The notes: a model not told the origin generated them from the sequence alone. Positions 11,530 through 21,472 are shown, counted from the first letter of the stretch. The stretch: DNA of 64,000 nucleotides from Rugalucina vietnamica (GCA_964017185.1 OZ024874.1:54601356-54665355), one strand, 5' to 3'. Numbers and translations are program-made.

Positions 11530-12240
11530 TCAAATCCTGAATAATTTCTTGTCAATAGCATAAGGGTCATATAAGGGAGAACTGTAAAACAAATGAGGCA
11601 TAACAGGAGGTCTATAATACTTATTTTCAAAAGCTGATTCCTGGGTCCGAACCTCATTTCCAAAGTCATTCAGAGCACTTCCATACACTTGGTTGCCGTA
11701 GAAGTCCTGTCGCGGTGCCACTGAAGTGGCTAAATCGTCAAAACTTTCCGCAGTCCGTTTATTTATAGCGGTTGAATCTAAATCACGAATTCCAGGGGCA
11801 AAGTTTTGCGACGAATCGGTATGACGAATCACATTGGTTTCCGCAACACGCTTTACGTCGAAAGCGTTCATATTTTGCGTCAAATCATCACTGTCGTTCC
11901 TAAAACTATAATCTCTGTTGAACATTTTATCATTCAAAGAAGAATTATTATTGTTCTCTCCTGACAACAAACGACTTTTCAAACTATTTCTTTCAATTCC
12001 ATCTTCCCGCTCGGGAAACTTTGAGATGACGTAACGTTCGAGATCATCAGAGGCGCTTTCATAATCACGTTTCAGGCGTTTTTCAGATCGCGATTCCAGT
12101 AAATCGTCCTTTGCCTGAGAATCATTGTCGTAAAATGGGAGAAACTTTTCACCACTTGACGGCACTGACTTGTTATTGTCTTTATTGTCCCCTGATGAGC
12201 CTGGCGTATTGTCTATAGTCCCTAATTTGCCATCATCTAG
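11530..12240 (-). CDS. In-frame 236-codon readthrough extension of POU3F
   Basis: Directly after the POU3F TGA the same frame reads LDDGKLGTIDNTPGSSGDNK and stays open for 236 codons to a TGA at 11532-11530. The stop context is TGA CTA G, a motif established as a strong readthrough signal in genes such as OPRL1, OPRK1, AQP4 and MAPK10. The predicted extension is hydrophilic, charged and Asn/Asp/Ser-rich. It has four Asp-Asp-Leu motifs (extension residues about 45, 65, 118, 168), an NLS-like basic patch (EKRLKRDY, about 53-60) and an aromatic C-terminus (HLFYSSPLYDPYAIDKKLFR). No ATG lies near its start, so independent translation is unlikely. An AATAAA occurs inside it at 11763-11758 (minus strand) but falls in coding sequence. 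A chance open frame this long in AT-rich 3' sequence is very improbable. Alternatives are a sequencing error or allele at the TGA, or an intron removing the stop. Readthrough itself is inferred. Confidence 0.72.
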   Translation of the reverse strand, partial: LDDGKLGTIDNTPGSSGDNKDNNKSVPSSGEKFLPFYDNDSQAKDDLLESRSEKRLKRDYESASDDLERYVISKFPEREDGIERNSLKSRLLSGENNNNSSLNDKMFNRDYSFRNDSDDLTQNMNAFDVKRVAETNVIRHTDSSQNFAPGIRDLDSTAINKRTAESFDDLATSVAPRQDFYGNQVYGSALNDFGNEVRTQESAFENKYYRPPVMPHLFYSSPLYDPYAIDKKLFRI

Positions 12241-13575
12241 TCAATGTCCTTGTTGTCCCGGAGACTGGTAGTGATGGTGAGGCAACGGAGTCTGTAGATG
12301 AGCAAGTGACACAATATGACTCGAACTCGGAGACATAGAGTGCGACGAAAGCGAAGAAATTGGCGACATCCCCATATTGCCCATATTTAACACACTATCC
12401 CCACCGTGTCCATTTGATTGCAGCGGGCTTCCCGGATCTCCTGGCTTCATTTCAAGAAGCCTAGTTGGGTCACTCGGTTTCATGTCCATTCTATCCATTC
12501 TCTGTGGCGAATGATCTCCCTGCTCACCGTCCGACATTAAGAGTTCACCGTTCGGCCCGAGGGGGCCAGGTGGGGTCATTCTTTTCTCCTTCTGTCTTCG
12601 ATTACAGAACCAAACCCTAACCACTTCCTTCTCCAGCTGTAGAGAGTCCGCTAACTGAGAAATTTCCTGAGCCTGGGGCTTGGGCTGCTTTAGAAAGTGG
12701 CTTTCAAGAACCCCTTTCACTGTCACTTCAATACTTGTTCGCTTCTTACGCTTTCTACCCTGTGCGGCTATTTTGTCTATGCTTGTTGTCGAGCCCGTTG
12801 AATTATCCGCCTCTTCAAGCCACTTTTGAAGTAAAGGTTTTAATTTACACATATTCTTAAAACTTAATTGCAAAGCTTCAAATCTACAGATAGTTGTTTG
12901 GCTAAATACATTACCATACAATGTACCGAGTGCTAAACCAACGTCCGCTTGCGTAAATCCAAGTTTTATTCTACGCTGTTTGAACTGTTTTGCGAATATT
13001 TCCAAATCGTCCGATGAGGGGGCGTCCTCGTCCGAGGGAGTCTGAGGCCCCTCTAGGTCCACTTGATCCGGGTCCCTCATGGAGGGGTGAATCTGGTGAG
13101 CAGGTGATAACATTCCGTTCATACCGGGGTGAATTCCGTAAGCGTGGTGCTGTAGCTGACCCCCACCGTTCGCTAAGTTCAGGTGGGTCGGAGTCATAGG
13201 CGAGTGCCATCCCTGAGGCGAATGTAAATGCTGTGGAGGACGGTGGTGTAAGGTGGTCCCCGGGTGGGTCCCGTCGGCATTCGAAAGTCCTGGTTTCATG
13301 TCCCTCATCATATCGTGTGGGTTGTGTAAACCCATCCCACCGTTAGACCAGTGGTTCATATCACCGGGTATCGGACCCCACGGGTTATGTCCATGATACT
13401 GTAGATGTCCATTCTGATGTTGAGGTGGTGTATATTTCATGTCCGGAATCTCTCGCGGTATGTAAGGCATCGACTGTGGTACTGAATAATTGAACTCGAC
13501 AGGGGATCCACTGTGTCCCGTGGGTGATCCCGACCCTAGGTATAGTCCCGCGGTAGTTGCGGCGGTCATCGCCAT
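12241..13575 (-). CDS. POU3F: POU domain class 3 transcription factor (intronless)
   Basis: This is a complete single-exon gene for a 444-aa nuclear DNA-binding protein of POU class III, orthologous as a class to vertebrate Brn1/Brn2/Brn4/Oct6, fly vvl and worm ceh-6. These factors regulate neural and ectodermal genes through octamer-like sites. The N-terminal 180 residues are low-complexity, rich in His, Pro, Gly, Gln and Met. The POU-specific domain spans about residues 181-258 ([40 protein letters not shown]). A short linker ([11 protein letters not shown]) follows, then the homeodomain at about 274-333, beginning [11 protein letters not shown] and containing the helix-3 motif [12 protein letters not shown]. 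The Ser/His/Pro-rich tail ends SPGQQGH. I chose the ATG at 13575: it is the first in-frame ATG after an upstream in-frame TAA, and it has a good Kozak context (A at -3, G at +4). Lack of introns is usual for class III POU genes. The TGA stop at 12243-12241 is followed by CTAG and a long open frame (see the next entry). Domain identity is certain; the exact paralogue name is inferred. Confidence 0.97.
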   Translation of the reverse strand: MAMTAATTAGLYLGSGSPTGHSGSPVEFNYSVPQSMPYIPREIPDMKYTPPQHQNGHLQYHGHNPWGPIPGDMNHWSNGGMGLHNPHDMMRDMKPGLSNADGTHPGTTLHHRPPQHLHSPQGWHSPMTPTHLNLANGGGQLQHHAYGIHPGMNGMLSPAHQIHPSMRDPDQVDLEGPQTPSDEDAPSSDDLEIFAKQFKQRRIKLGFTQADVGLALGTLYGNVFSQTTICRFEALQLSFKNMCKLKPLLQKWLEEADNSTGSTTSIDKIAAQGRKRKKRTSIEVTVKGVLESHFLKQPKPQAQEISQLADSLQLEKEVVRVWFCNRRQKEKRMTPPGPLGPNGELLMSDGEQGDHSPQRMDRMDMKPSDPTRLLEMKPGDPGSPLQSNGHGGDSVLNMGNMGMSPISSLSSHSMSPSSSHIVSLAHLQTPLPHHHYQSPGQQGH

Positions 13576-13597
13576 GATTAGGTCCAAGTTAATAATT

Positions 13598-13606
13598 TCA
13601 CAACAT
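13598..13606 (-). promoter_or_regulatory. Minimal uORF (ATG TTG TGA) in the POU3F leader
   Basis: Reading the minus strand, ATGTTGTGA lies 22 nt upstream of the POU3F start codon. If it is in the mRNA it would be a two-codon upstream ORF, a class that can hold ribosomes near the main start. The transcription start is unknown, so presence in the transcript is inferred. Confidence 0.35.
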
Positions 13607-13704
13607 CCGAATGTTTAAAACCACTTGCTACATCTATAACTTTGTCCTCAAATCTTCGTTACGAATACACAACATAAACACACAACTTCTCTAACAAGTT
13701 TAAG

Positions 13705-13710
13705 TTTATA
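13705..13710 (-). promoter_or_regulatory. TATA-like box upstream of POU3F
   Basis: The minus strand reads TTTGTATAAACTT here, about 130 bp upstream of the ATG. If used, it would place transcription start near 13680 with a leader of about 100 nt. In AT-rich DNA such a match is weak evidence. Confidence 0.3.
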
Positions 13711-13839
13711 CAAAAATCTGACTTGCAAAATTTGCCTTGCTATCCACTGACTTAATAAGGTACACTGACAAACCATTTCTTCCTTGCAGAGAGACACATT
13801 ATCATGACCATGATAGATGTCACCGCAGCGCGCGCGCTC

Positions 13840-13930
13840 ATTGGCTAGTCAGAAATTGATTGACAGTCGAGACGCAATTAAAGTTACTCGATCAATTTCA
13901 CCTTTTCGTTTATTGGCTTGAAAATATTGG
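13840..13930 (-). promoter_or_regulatory. CCAAT-box cluster with PBX-PREP/MEIS decamer
   Basis: Three ATTGG pentamers on the plus strand (13840-13844, 13912-13916, 13926-13930) are CCAAT boxes in the orientation of POU3F. Between them, 13857-13866 reads TGATTGACAG, the classic composite site for PBX with PREP/MEIS TALE homeodomain proteins. This sits 265-355 bp upstream of the start codon, next to a CG-rich patch (GCGCGCGC at about 13829). The motifs are seen directly; promoter function is inferred from position. Confidence 0.5.
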
Positions 13931-14400
13931 TTGACACCTTATTTGGCCTGAATATTACTGCGCGGATGGAGAGAAGAGAATCGATTTCAATTTTCATTCT
14001 TATCGTAAACATTACACAATTGTTTGCCCTCTTTAGCGTCTAAAGTGTTGTTAAAGTGATATTAATTTCTCACATTGAAATTAAGAATTTTAAAGTGGTA
14101 AGGAACTTTTGTGTATTGAGCAAATACGCTTATTTTGAATAAATAAATGATTAGTAAAGGTGTTAACTTTTAGTTTATACATATCGTTTACGAAAGTGAT
14201 ATAAATTTTATCTTTTGTTGAAAATAAAGACTATATGATCCGATTTCAATTTTTCAATTCCACAATAAAACACACATACATGGCGGACCAAACAAGATCA
14301 CAAAACAATTCCCAATTAATCATTATGAAGTAGAAATAGAGAATTCAACCAAAAGAATCATTCTTACTGAAAACATACTGTCACAACCAAGTCATCAGAT

Positions 14401-14618
14401 CCCGAGGTAAAGTTTTCATGCTCAACACAGCTGATATTGAATAAATTCCAAAATAGCCCAAATAAATTGAAATTTCAGGTTTAGGCCACCACCAAAGCCA
14501 GTAATTTATCTTGCTCATAAATGTTAAAATGCCAGTGGTTGGCATTTTAACATTTATGAGCGGGATAAATTTCAGTCTCAGCTGAGATGAGCATGAAAAA
14601 AGTTTTATAACCTCAGGG
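14401..14618. mobile_element. MITE-3 copy 1 (AGCTGA-TIR foldback)
   Basis: The left end CCCGAGGTAAAGTTTTCATG pairs imperfectly with the right end CATGAAAAAAGTTTTATAAC followed by CTCAGGG. An inner palindrome reads CATAAATGTTAAAATGCCA and its complement. A second copy is at 23128-23362. Confidence 0.65.
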
Positions 14619-14758
14619 CCTGCTTTACAAAGACAAGACCATTCAGATAAGCCACATCTTGATAATACAAGTAATTTCGCTATGTAATTTACGCTTCTAC
14701 ATATCATTAGCTGTTGATCGTGGACGTTTATCACAAAATGAAAGAAAAATCAGTACAT

Positions 14759-14762
<4 letters not shown>

Positions 14763-14805
<43 letters not shown>

Positions 14806-14806
14806 A
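14763..14806. repeat. (TG)n microsatellite
   Basis: About 21 TG dinucleotides. Confidence 0.95.
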
Positions 14807-15009
14807 TGGTAATTATCAGTACGGCATTGTAATCGTCAACCCCTTTTTCAGTTTTACGTCCGTTTCAAGATTATTTCAGCTCATATGAGACGGGCCAATC
14901 GGTAGGTGAGGCGAAAACGGGAGAACCGCGAGAAAAAAAAAACACCTGGCACACCCGCAAGCAGAACTTGGCGTGTCTCACATGTGGCTCGAATCCACAC
15001 CAGACACAG

Positions 15010-15245
15010 CGGTGAGATGGTCGAGTGATTAAGAAACAGTGCTCTTAACTGCAACCTAATTTCTATGGACAGAAATATGTTCATGAAATTGCCAAATAAA
15101 CGCCAAACGCAGTGTCGGGAAATCAAACCCCTATTTCCAATCGCAGGTATGCTTTGTTTGTATTATTATATGTGCATGTATATACAGAAATAAAAGTTTA
15201 AACCAATCGCAGGTAGATCTACGGTTCGACTCCCTGCCTCCACCA
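15010..15245 (+). repeat. tRNA-like (Ser/Leu type) SINE pieces split by an insertion
   Basis: GAGATGGTCGAGTGATTAAG at about 15014 resembles a tRNA A box and D arm; GGTTCGACTCCCTGCCTCCA at about 15222 resembles a B box and acceptor end. CCAATCGCAGGTA occurs at about 15137 and 15203, on either side of an intervening segment, as a target duplication would. This may be a tRNA-derived SINE with a later insertion. Confidence 0.35.
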
Positions 15246-15249
15246 TCCC

Positions 15250-15778
15250 GCCTCTGTACGAGCTTAACTGTCGGTATGAAGTCAAATTCAACCATTGATA
15301 CAAACCAATATCCTTAGTCATGATCATTTTCCCCATTGTTTTGTTGCCAGTGATAACCGTTATGGATTCTTAATAAATCCCACAAGGTGTTGTATCAAAA
15401 ATTGAAACAGAATCTATGAATAAATTAATTCTATAAAGTTTGTTTTTCTACCACTGGAGTCGCCCTTGAAACAACAAACAGCGAACATCAGCAAACACTG
15501 TTTTATGATAAGTGACATTCATTTAATTTCACAACAATAAAACTGATTCTGAGAAAATTAAATATTAATACAAACTTTATTGGAAAACTGAAACTTGAAA
15601 CTGAGTTCCACGCAATTTAACTGTTATATTCTCGATTGACTGTGATAATTGATTGGAACTTCCATTCAGAAAACGTTTCATACAGTAGCATTTGTGATGA
15701 TTCTTTCATTTTAAAATTTTGATACTGGCATTAAAGAACCGTTAAACGATTGGAAATTTATTTATTTTCATTATTTTT
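15250..15778. other. Unrecognised intergenic sequence
   Basis: AT-rich; nothing recognised. Confidence 0.35.
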
Positions 15779-15925
15779 TTACCTAGGCGGTTCTAACAAT
15801 GTTTTTTTTACCTAGGCGGTTCTAACAATGTTAATTTTTGATCAAAAATAAGAAAAATAGGTATACCCGTGTCCGTGTAAACCCCAGTTTTACTATATAA
15901 ACGTGGGGTAAGGGAGTATACAGAG
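15779..15925 (-). mobile_element. MITE-2 fragment, with local duplication
   Basis: One half of the MITE-2 element in reverse orientation, from the hairpin arm to the TATATAAA(C/A)GTGGGGT segment. A short block, TTTACCTAGGCGGTTCTAAC, is present twice in tandem. Confidence 0.6.
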
Positions 15926-16168
15926 CTGATTAGTCAGTCTATGATTGTTTCAGCTATGACTTTACGTTTCAGTAAACCAGGTTTCAGTTTTGCAATCCTA
16001 GAGATTGATTTGCCCTATATCTCTCTTGGAATGCATAACCCCGATGTGACCATGACATTTTTGGACATTACATGAACATGCGACGTTTTGAAGCTATATT
16101 TTTAGATAAAGCAAACAAAGTGTACTGTTTAGGCAATGATGGCGTAAATGAGGGTCTATAATAATAAT

Positions 16169-16379
16169 GAGCCGCCTCATGGGAAAACCAACAATCTGCA
16201 TATGCGAAAACAAAGACGCAGATCAGCTTCGCGGTAACCGCGAAGCTGATCAGCGCCTTTGTTTTCGCAACACGGATAGTACAATTCCTCTACTTTCTAA
16301 ATCCAAAATTCCAAGCCTCTAGCTGTCTATGTTGGACCTGGTCGGAAACCACGTTGTTGGTTTTCCCACGAGGTGGCTT
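16169..16379 (-). mobile_element. MITE-1 copy 3, CAACAAT-end subfamily
   Basis: Starts GAGCCGCCTCATGGGAAAAC and ends GTTTTCCCACGAGGTGGCTT, with the palindromic core AGCTTCGCGGTAACCGCGAA. Orientation is opposite to the 4.7-kb copy. Confidence 0.8.
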
Positions 16380-16726
16380 ATATGTATGGCATGTAAGCAT
16401 TCGACGAGGAAAAAAGCGCGATCAAGGGGACGGGATCGTACAAAGTCACCTATACCCTACCTAGCCCCCGATATTGCGCGGCTCGGAACGGCGTTTCTAC
16501 CCATCGTTAGATGGGGGAAACATTTTGACAAAAAAAAAATAAAAATTAAAAATGGTAAAAGCTTTAAAAGGATTTTTATCAGAGAAAATAAAAGCGACGA
16601 GACAAACTAAATTGTGGGCAATGCATCGAAATACAATTTGCTTTCGGACGCATATTTTTATTTCATTTTTCTGGCGCGCCAATTTTTAATGAAATAAACT
16701 GACAAGATAGAGACACCGTTTTTATC

Positions 16727-16982
16727 CTCAGGAAAACATATCCGTGAAATGTATACCCCCGCAAAAAAATGCTGTTTGCAAGGGTTTACCTATTTTTCTT
16801 ATTTGTCACCAGTGGTCCAAAACATAGATTGCGGGTACTCGTTAGAACCGTCTCGCAGAGGCGGTTCTAACGTGTACCCACAATCTATTTTTTGAGCAAA
16901 AACAAGTAAAATATCAAAATCAATGTACGGAAAATATTTTTTTTTCCATTTTTAAAAATTGCATGAGCGTGTTTTCGTAATG
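16727..16982 (+). mobile_element. MITE-2 copy 3
   Basis: Left end CTCAGGAAAACATATCCGTG (first bases eroded), central palindrome GAACCGTCTCGCAGAGGCGG, right end GCGTGTTTTCGTAATG. Confidence 0.75.
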
Positions 16983-17061
16983 TGCCCCTCTTTGTCATGT
17001 GTCGTGCTTGGTCGGGCATGCTAGATCATCGAGGAAGGGAGTAAATTTTTAATTATAATTT

Positions 17062-17296
17062 GAGCCTCGACGCGAGAAAACCGGTCTTCGGGAGTTCCGA
17101 CCAGCTCCAACATAAACCAGCCTGTACAGTCACAGAAACAGGCTAGAAGCTTGAAATTTCGGATTTAAGAAGAAGAGAAATTGTACTATCCGTGTAGCGA
17201 AAACAAAGGCGCTGATCAGCTTCGCGGTTACCGCGAAGCTGATCTGCGGCTTTGTTTTCGCATAGGCAAAAATCCGGTTTTCTCACGATGCGGCCC
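17062..17296 (+). mobile_element. MITE-1 copy 4, TSD ATTT
   Basis: AAACCGG subfamily. Starts GAGCCTCGACGCGAGAAAAC and ends GTTTTCTCACGATGCGGCCC. Flanked by ATTT at 17058-17061 and 17297-17300. The central palindrome AGCTTCGCGGTTACCGCGAA is intact. Confidence 0.85.
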
Positions 17297-18325
17297 ATTT
17301 AAGGTTTTGAAAAAAATGGAACAGTGAAGCCTTGATGTCAAAATAAATCGAATATTGCAATCGGGAACAAAGTTGTTGGGGTACAAATTTGTTGCGTCTT
17401 TTTCTAATGGCGCTCAAATGACGTCATGACGTAAAATGCCCGCAAAGTATGTGAGGTTTGCACTGAATTAAACTGAGTGATACTTTGAATTTGTTTGTTT
17501 GAACTGATGCTTAACGTCCCAGTCATCAACTATGGTCATGTCGGGACGTTGCTTCCATTTTATGGGACTTTTACCCAAAATTAGGACGTCATGACATCCA
17601 AAAAGTGCGAGGTCACAGAATTAGCAATAATTAAAAAACAAACATATAGGGAAATTAGCAATAATTAAAAAACAAACATATAGGGAATTTTCCAAAAACT
17701 ATAGGAAAATAAACAAAATGATATAGCATATTATTAAAATGCTTAGAATGAGGAGTTTGAAATACGTGTATAATTTTTTTTCTTGAAAAACTTTTGGCTG
17801 TAAGAGACTGCCGTCACAAAAAGAATATAGGAGCATGAAATGTTTGTATATTCGCCTATTTAATGACAGGTATGACAATATACAACGTTGTTTATTGTCA
17901 GAAAATTTCAGCATTCTTATGTACTTGGGTGACACGCGTCGGATGGAATTTTTGGCACGAGTATCGATCTACCTATACGATAGAAAGGCAGTCGAACAGC
18001 AGTTGCAGCATCATGCTGATACATTACCAAAAACACACCACTCTTTATTTTTTTTCTCCAAGTTTTCAATTCCTTTTATGAGAAGAAAAGCACATTCACT
18101 CCTTACCTATCTTTACCTTACAGTCTCATATTGATTACGGCGTTAATTAGCTATTTGGGGGATACGGATTAAAATAAGTCATTGGCTTTCTTCCGAATCC
18201 CTTTCGTTCAAATTAGTATATGTTTGTATGTTTATTGTGCATGTATGTATGTTTTGAATTCGAATAAAATATGTTTCAACCCAAAACACACCAATTACAT
18301 TTTTTTACAGAGACTTTTTTTCAGC
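17297..18325. other. Unrecognised sequence with a 36-bp tandem duplication
   Basis: Two tandem copies of a unit containing TTAGCAATAATTAAAAAACA lie at about 17618-17690. GTCATGTCGGGACGTTGCTT at about 17535 resembles a mollusc SINE 3' segment. No gene recognised. Confidence 0.4.
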
Positions 18326-18460
18326 TAGAACCGCATCGCTAACGAGTACCCACAATTTATGTTAAAAATGAGACGAATCATATACCCCTGTATACCTCTT
18401 GTTATACTATATAAAAATGGGATAAAAATGGGGTAAGGATTATATGGACATGTTATCGTG
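18326..18460 (-). mobile_element. MITE-2 fragment, eroded
   Basis: Reverse-orientation half copy: CTAACGAGTACCCACAATTT, then the TATATAAA segment and GGACATGTTATCGTGACG at the outer end. Confidence 0.55.
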
Positions 18461-19105
18461 ACGCATCAATCTATAGTTGATCATGACTGCATCGAAGAAG
18501 GGCATAATCGTATGATGCCACAGTCTTAACCTTTTGCAATGGAACCTTTTACCAGTGTTCTATTTTCTTTTATCCCTTTTCATCTTTCATCGAACATGGT
18601 TTCTCTATATCAGAAACCCCTAATATAACTATGCCGAAAGCAAGATGCAGGAAAATTACACGTTTTTTTTTTTTTTTTTTTTGTTTTTTGTTGTTTTTTT
18701 TTTTGTACTCATTGCTGTGTTTCACTTCCTATTATTGTCAATAATTTTAAAACCAATTTTATTTAACAATGCTGTACACTGTGCAATATTGATGAATTAA
18801 AGGCGTTTGCAAAAATTATACCATTTCTTATTTACTTCCATTTATACGAATACGATTAAAAATAATTTATACATATATATGTAATTACATGTATATAATC
18901 ATGAAAGCTGTTGCGTTTTAATCAATTTCTTAATTTTAACAATTAACCAATTCCTTCGTTATAACCAATTGTTCATTTTGAAAACAAAAACATAATTAAA
19001 GTAACGTGGTATAACACATGAGAATACACGAGTCTATGGCACACGTTCTTACAGATGGCAGTGAAGACAAAGACAAGATAACCATCAACGTTCTTACGCT
19101 ACATC
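18461..19105. other. Unrecognised sequence with poly(T)
   Basis: A T-rich tract of about 42 bases at 18663-18704. No gene recognised. Confidence 0.35.
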
Positions 19106-19109
19106 AGAT

Positions 19110-19344
19110 AATCCAACGCATTAGAAAACCAACAATCGGCATATGCGAAAACAAAGGCGCAGACCAGCTTCGCGGTAACCGCGAAGCTGATCAGCGCCTT
19201 TGTTTTCGCTTCACAGATAGTATAATCCCTCTTCTTCTGAAATCTAAAATCTCAAACTTCTAGCATGCTTCTGTGACTGTACATGCTGATTTGTGTCGGA
19301 CGTGGTCGGAAACCCAAATTGTTGGTTTTCTCATGCTTAGGCTC
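19110..19344 (-). mobile_element. MITE-1 copy 5, TSD AGAT
   Basis: CAACAAT-end subfamily with an eroded left terminus (AATCCAACGCATTAGAAAAC) and right end GTTTTCTCATGCTTAGGCTC. AGAT at 19106-19109 is repeated at 19345-19348. Core AGCTTCGCGGTAACCGCGAA. Confidence 0.8.
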
Positions 19345-19348
19345 AGAT

Positions 19349-20240
19349 AATTACATCAACAATGTCAGACACGGAATACACATCGGTTTCACACCTCAGG
19401 TGTCATACAGCAAAACCATAACCAGATCCGTTACATCGCACAGCCGCGGCATGGGCAATGAGAGAACGTGGAAACATAAATGAATAAATGCAAATGAAGT
19501 TGAAAGGGTAGTTAACTTTGAGCGACTCTATGCCGTTTAAAGACTTGACAGCCATTTAAAAGTATTATTACTGCTGATGTAGATACGATCGCGCAAACTT
19601 GTTTTCCAAAGTTCCATACGCAGTTCAGCGATTTTCATTTTCCTGTGACACAGTTTATCGGATTGTCCCGCGGTGTTTCCATACTGTCAACTCCTCTGGT
19701 CCCGCCTTCTTTTAGGCCACGCCCACCATTAATTAAGCTCCGCCCACGACCCGCCTTCCTCTAGAGCGTCCCAATTTGGTTGTCATGCTGGTTTCGCTGT
19801 AAATATAATAAAATAGTTTTAGAGCCTGGCCGCATGTTTGGGATCTAGTGTTACAGAATATCCCATTATTAGTGACATCCTTCTTGCTGGTTAAGAACAT
19901 GTAAAGTCATTTTGGTTAATGTAACTTAATTTGCTGTTATTGCCTGTTTTAAAGAAGAAAAGTACCATTCCCAAATATTTCCTATTGTAGCTCAATACAT
20001 TATTATTATTTTTTTTTTTTTTCATTCGTTCGTTTGCTTTCTCATTTATTTGTTTTTTTTTTTATCTATTCGTTTTATTCTCGGATCTAAAATAACGGCT
20101 TTATTGCAGCAACAATATGCAGAAGAAGTAATAAAACTTTCTTATATGATGTACATTCTGCATAGACGAGGAAACTAATAGTGTTTTCATTGTTCGTTAA
20201 CTTGACGCAATATTTTAAATGTTGATTTCATTCGAAGGTT
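19349..20240. other. Unrecognised sequence with GC-box-like motifs
   Basis: No gene seen. CCACGCCCACC and CTCCGCCCACG at about 19710-19750 resemble Sp/KLF sites but have no gene next to them. Confidence 0.35.
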
Positions 20241-20266
20241 CATATCCCATGGTACTTAACGATATA

Positions 20267-20318
<52 letters not shown>

Positions 20319-20554
20319 TATACTTTTGTCCATTTTATGCAATGCATCTAAACGCAGGTTTTGGGTTTTAAATTTATCCATGTAGACTTTCGATTTTCGG
20401 TGTTTGCAAACTTTTCCTGCAAAAGTTAAGGGATTTTTTGCTTCCCCAAGATTACAAATACGAGCAAGATTCCGAATAGAAGAAGAAGAACGAAAAGCAA
20501 CAGCTTTAGAATAAAATTTCTGTTTGTTCATATCCCATGGTACTTAACGATATA

Positions 20555-20609
<55 letters not shown>

Positions 20610-20816
20610 TATACTTTTGTCCATTTTATGCAATGCATCTAAACGCAGGTTTTGGGTTTTAAATTTATCCATGTAGACTTTCGATTTTCGGTGTTTGCAA
20701 ACTTTTCCTGCAAAAGTTAAGGGATTTTTTGCTTCCCCAAGATTACAAATACGAGCAAGATTCCGAATAGAAGAAGAAGAACGAAAAGCAACAGCTTTAG
20801 AATAAAATTTCTGTTT
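20241..20816. repeat. 288-bp tandem duplication containing (AAT)n
   Basis: Two almost identical 288-bp units begin CATATCCCATGGTACTTAAC at 20241 and 20529. Each holds an (AAT)n tract of 15-18 units followed by the same unique sequence to CTGTTTGTT. Near-identity implies a recent duplication or an assembly artefact. Tyrosine-rich open frames here come from the AAT tract. Confidence 0.9.
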
Positions 20817-20825
20817 GTTTGTCAT

Positions 20826-21472
20826 AAGCCCCGTTCTCACAGTCCCGGTTCTATCAACGGTTCACCGCGGTTTGTCCCGATGAAGACAAGCCGGTATACT
20901 GTGGACTGGGAAACTTTTCCAACAAAAACTGAACATGTTCTCACAGTCACGGTGTTACCCCGGTATATCCCCGTGTCGTTTTCCCGGTTCTGCTACGGTG
21001 TCGTCACGGCGCAGGCCGGTGTGCCCGGTTTTACTACGGTATAGCACGGTGTTACCGCGGTTGTACACGGTGGCGTCCCAGTGACTGCCGGTCGCGTCTA
21101 GATTATGTACCGGTGTTTCCCGGTATTGAAAATAATAGCGACCGGCGAGAACCGTGGCGAAAAAGTACCGGTATATGCCGGAATAGCCCGTTGTCATGGT
21201 TACCACCTGTTTACGCCAGATAATCCCAGTTTTACTTTATCACGGTGGAGCACCGGTTGTGTCACGGTTTGTCCCGGTGTCGCCTCGGTTTCACCTGGTT
21301 TTAGACATCTCTCTCGGTCTGCCCCGATTGTATTAAACACTTTGATAGAACCCGGTTCGTCCAAGTTTGCCTTGGATGCCCACGGTAGCGCTACGGTTCT
21401 ATCACGGTTCGTCACGGTTGATCCCAGTTTATCAAACAGGGGAGCTAAACCGGGACAGTGAGAACAGGGCTT
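20826..21472. mobile_element. 647-bp TIR element tiled with CGGT motifs
   Basis: AAGCCCCGTTCTCACAGTCC at the left is mirrored by GGACAGTGAGAACAGGGCTT at the right, with AT on both sides (possible 2-bp target duplication). The interior repeats CCGGT/ACGGT every 10-20 bp on the same strand. A second copy of the terminal GTTCTCACAGTC occurs about 105 bp in. Noncoding. Confidence 0.75.

Larger units (their letters stand above)
13607..14400 (-). other. POU3F 5' flank
   Basis: About 800 bp upstream of the gene without any recognisable repeat except simple AT-rich sequence. It holds the TATA-like, CCAAT and PBX/MEIS motifs listed separately. The absence of transposons, compared with the rest of the window, fits a constrained regulatory region. 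Confidence 0.4.

Noticed and set aside
11530-12165. A separate minus-strand gene starting at a GTG near 12165
   Set aside because: No ATG near that point, and the frame runs unbroken back to the POU3F stop, so it is better read as an extension of POU3F.
12241-12243. The POU3F TGA as a selenocysteine codon
   Set aside because: Transcription factors of this class are not selenoproteins, I saw no SECIS-like structure, and the CTAG context points to readthrough.
12971-13210. Open frames overlapping POU3F on both strands
   Set aside because: They are shadows of the high-GC coding sequence; only the POU frame has domains.
13576-13587. POU3F start four codons upstream at a TTG
   Set aside because: The first ATG in frame (13575) has a good Kozak context; a non-ATG start is not needed.
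19690-19770. GC-box promoter
   Set aside because: The CCACGCCC/CCGCCCAC motifs have no adjacent gene or CpG-rich domain.
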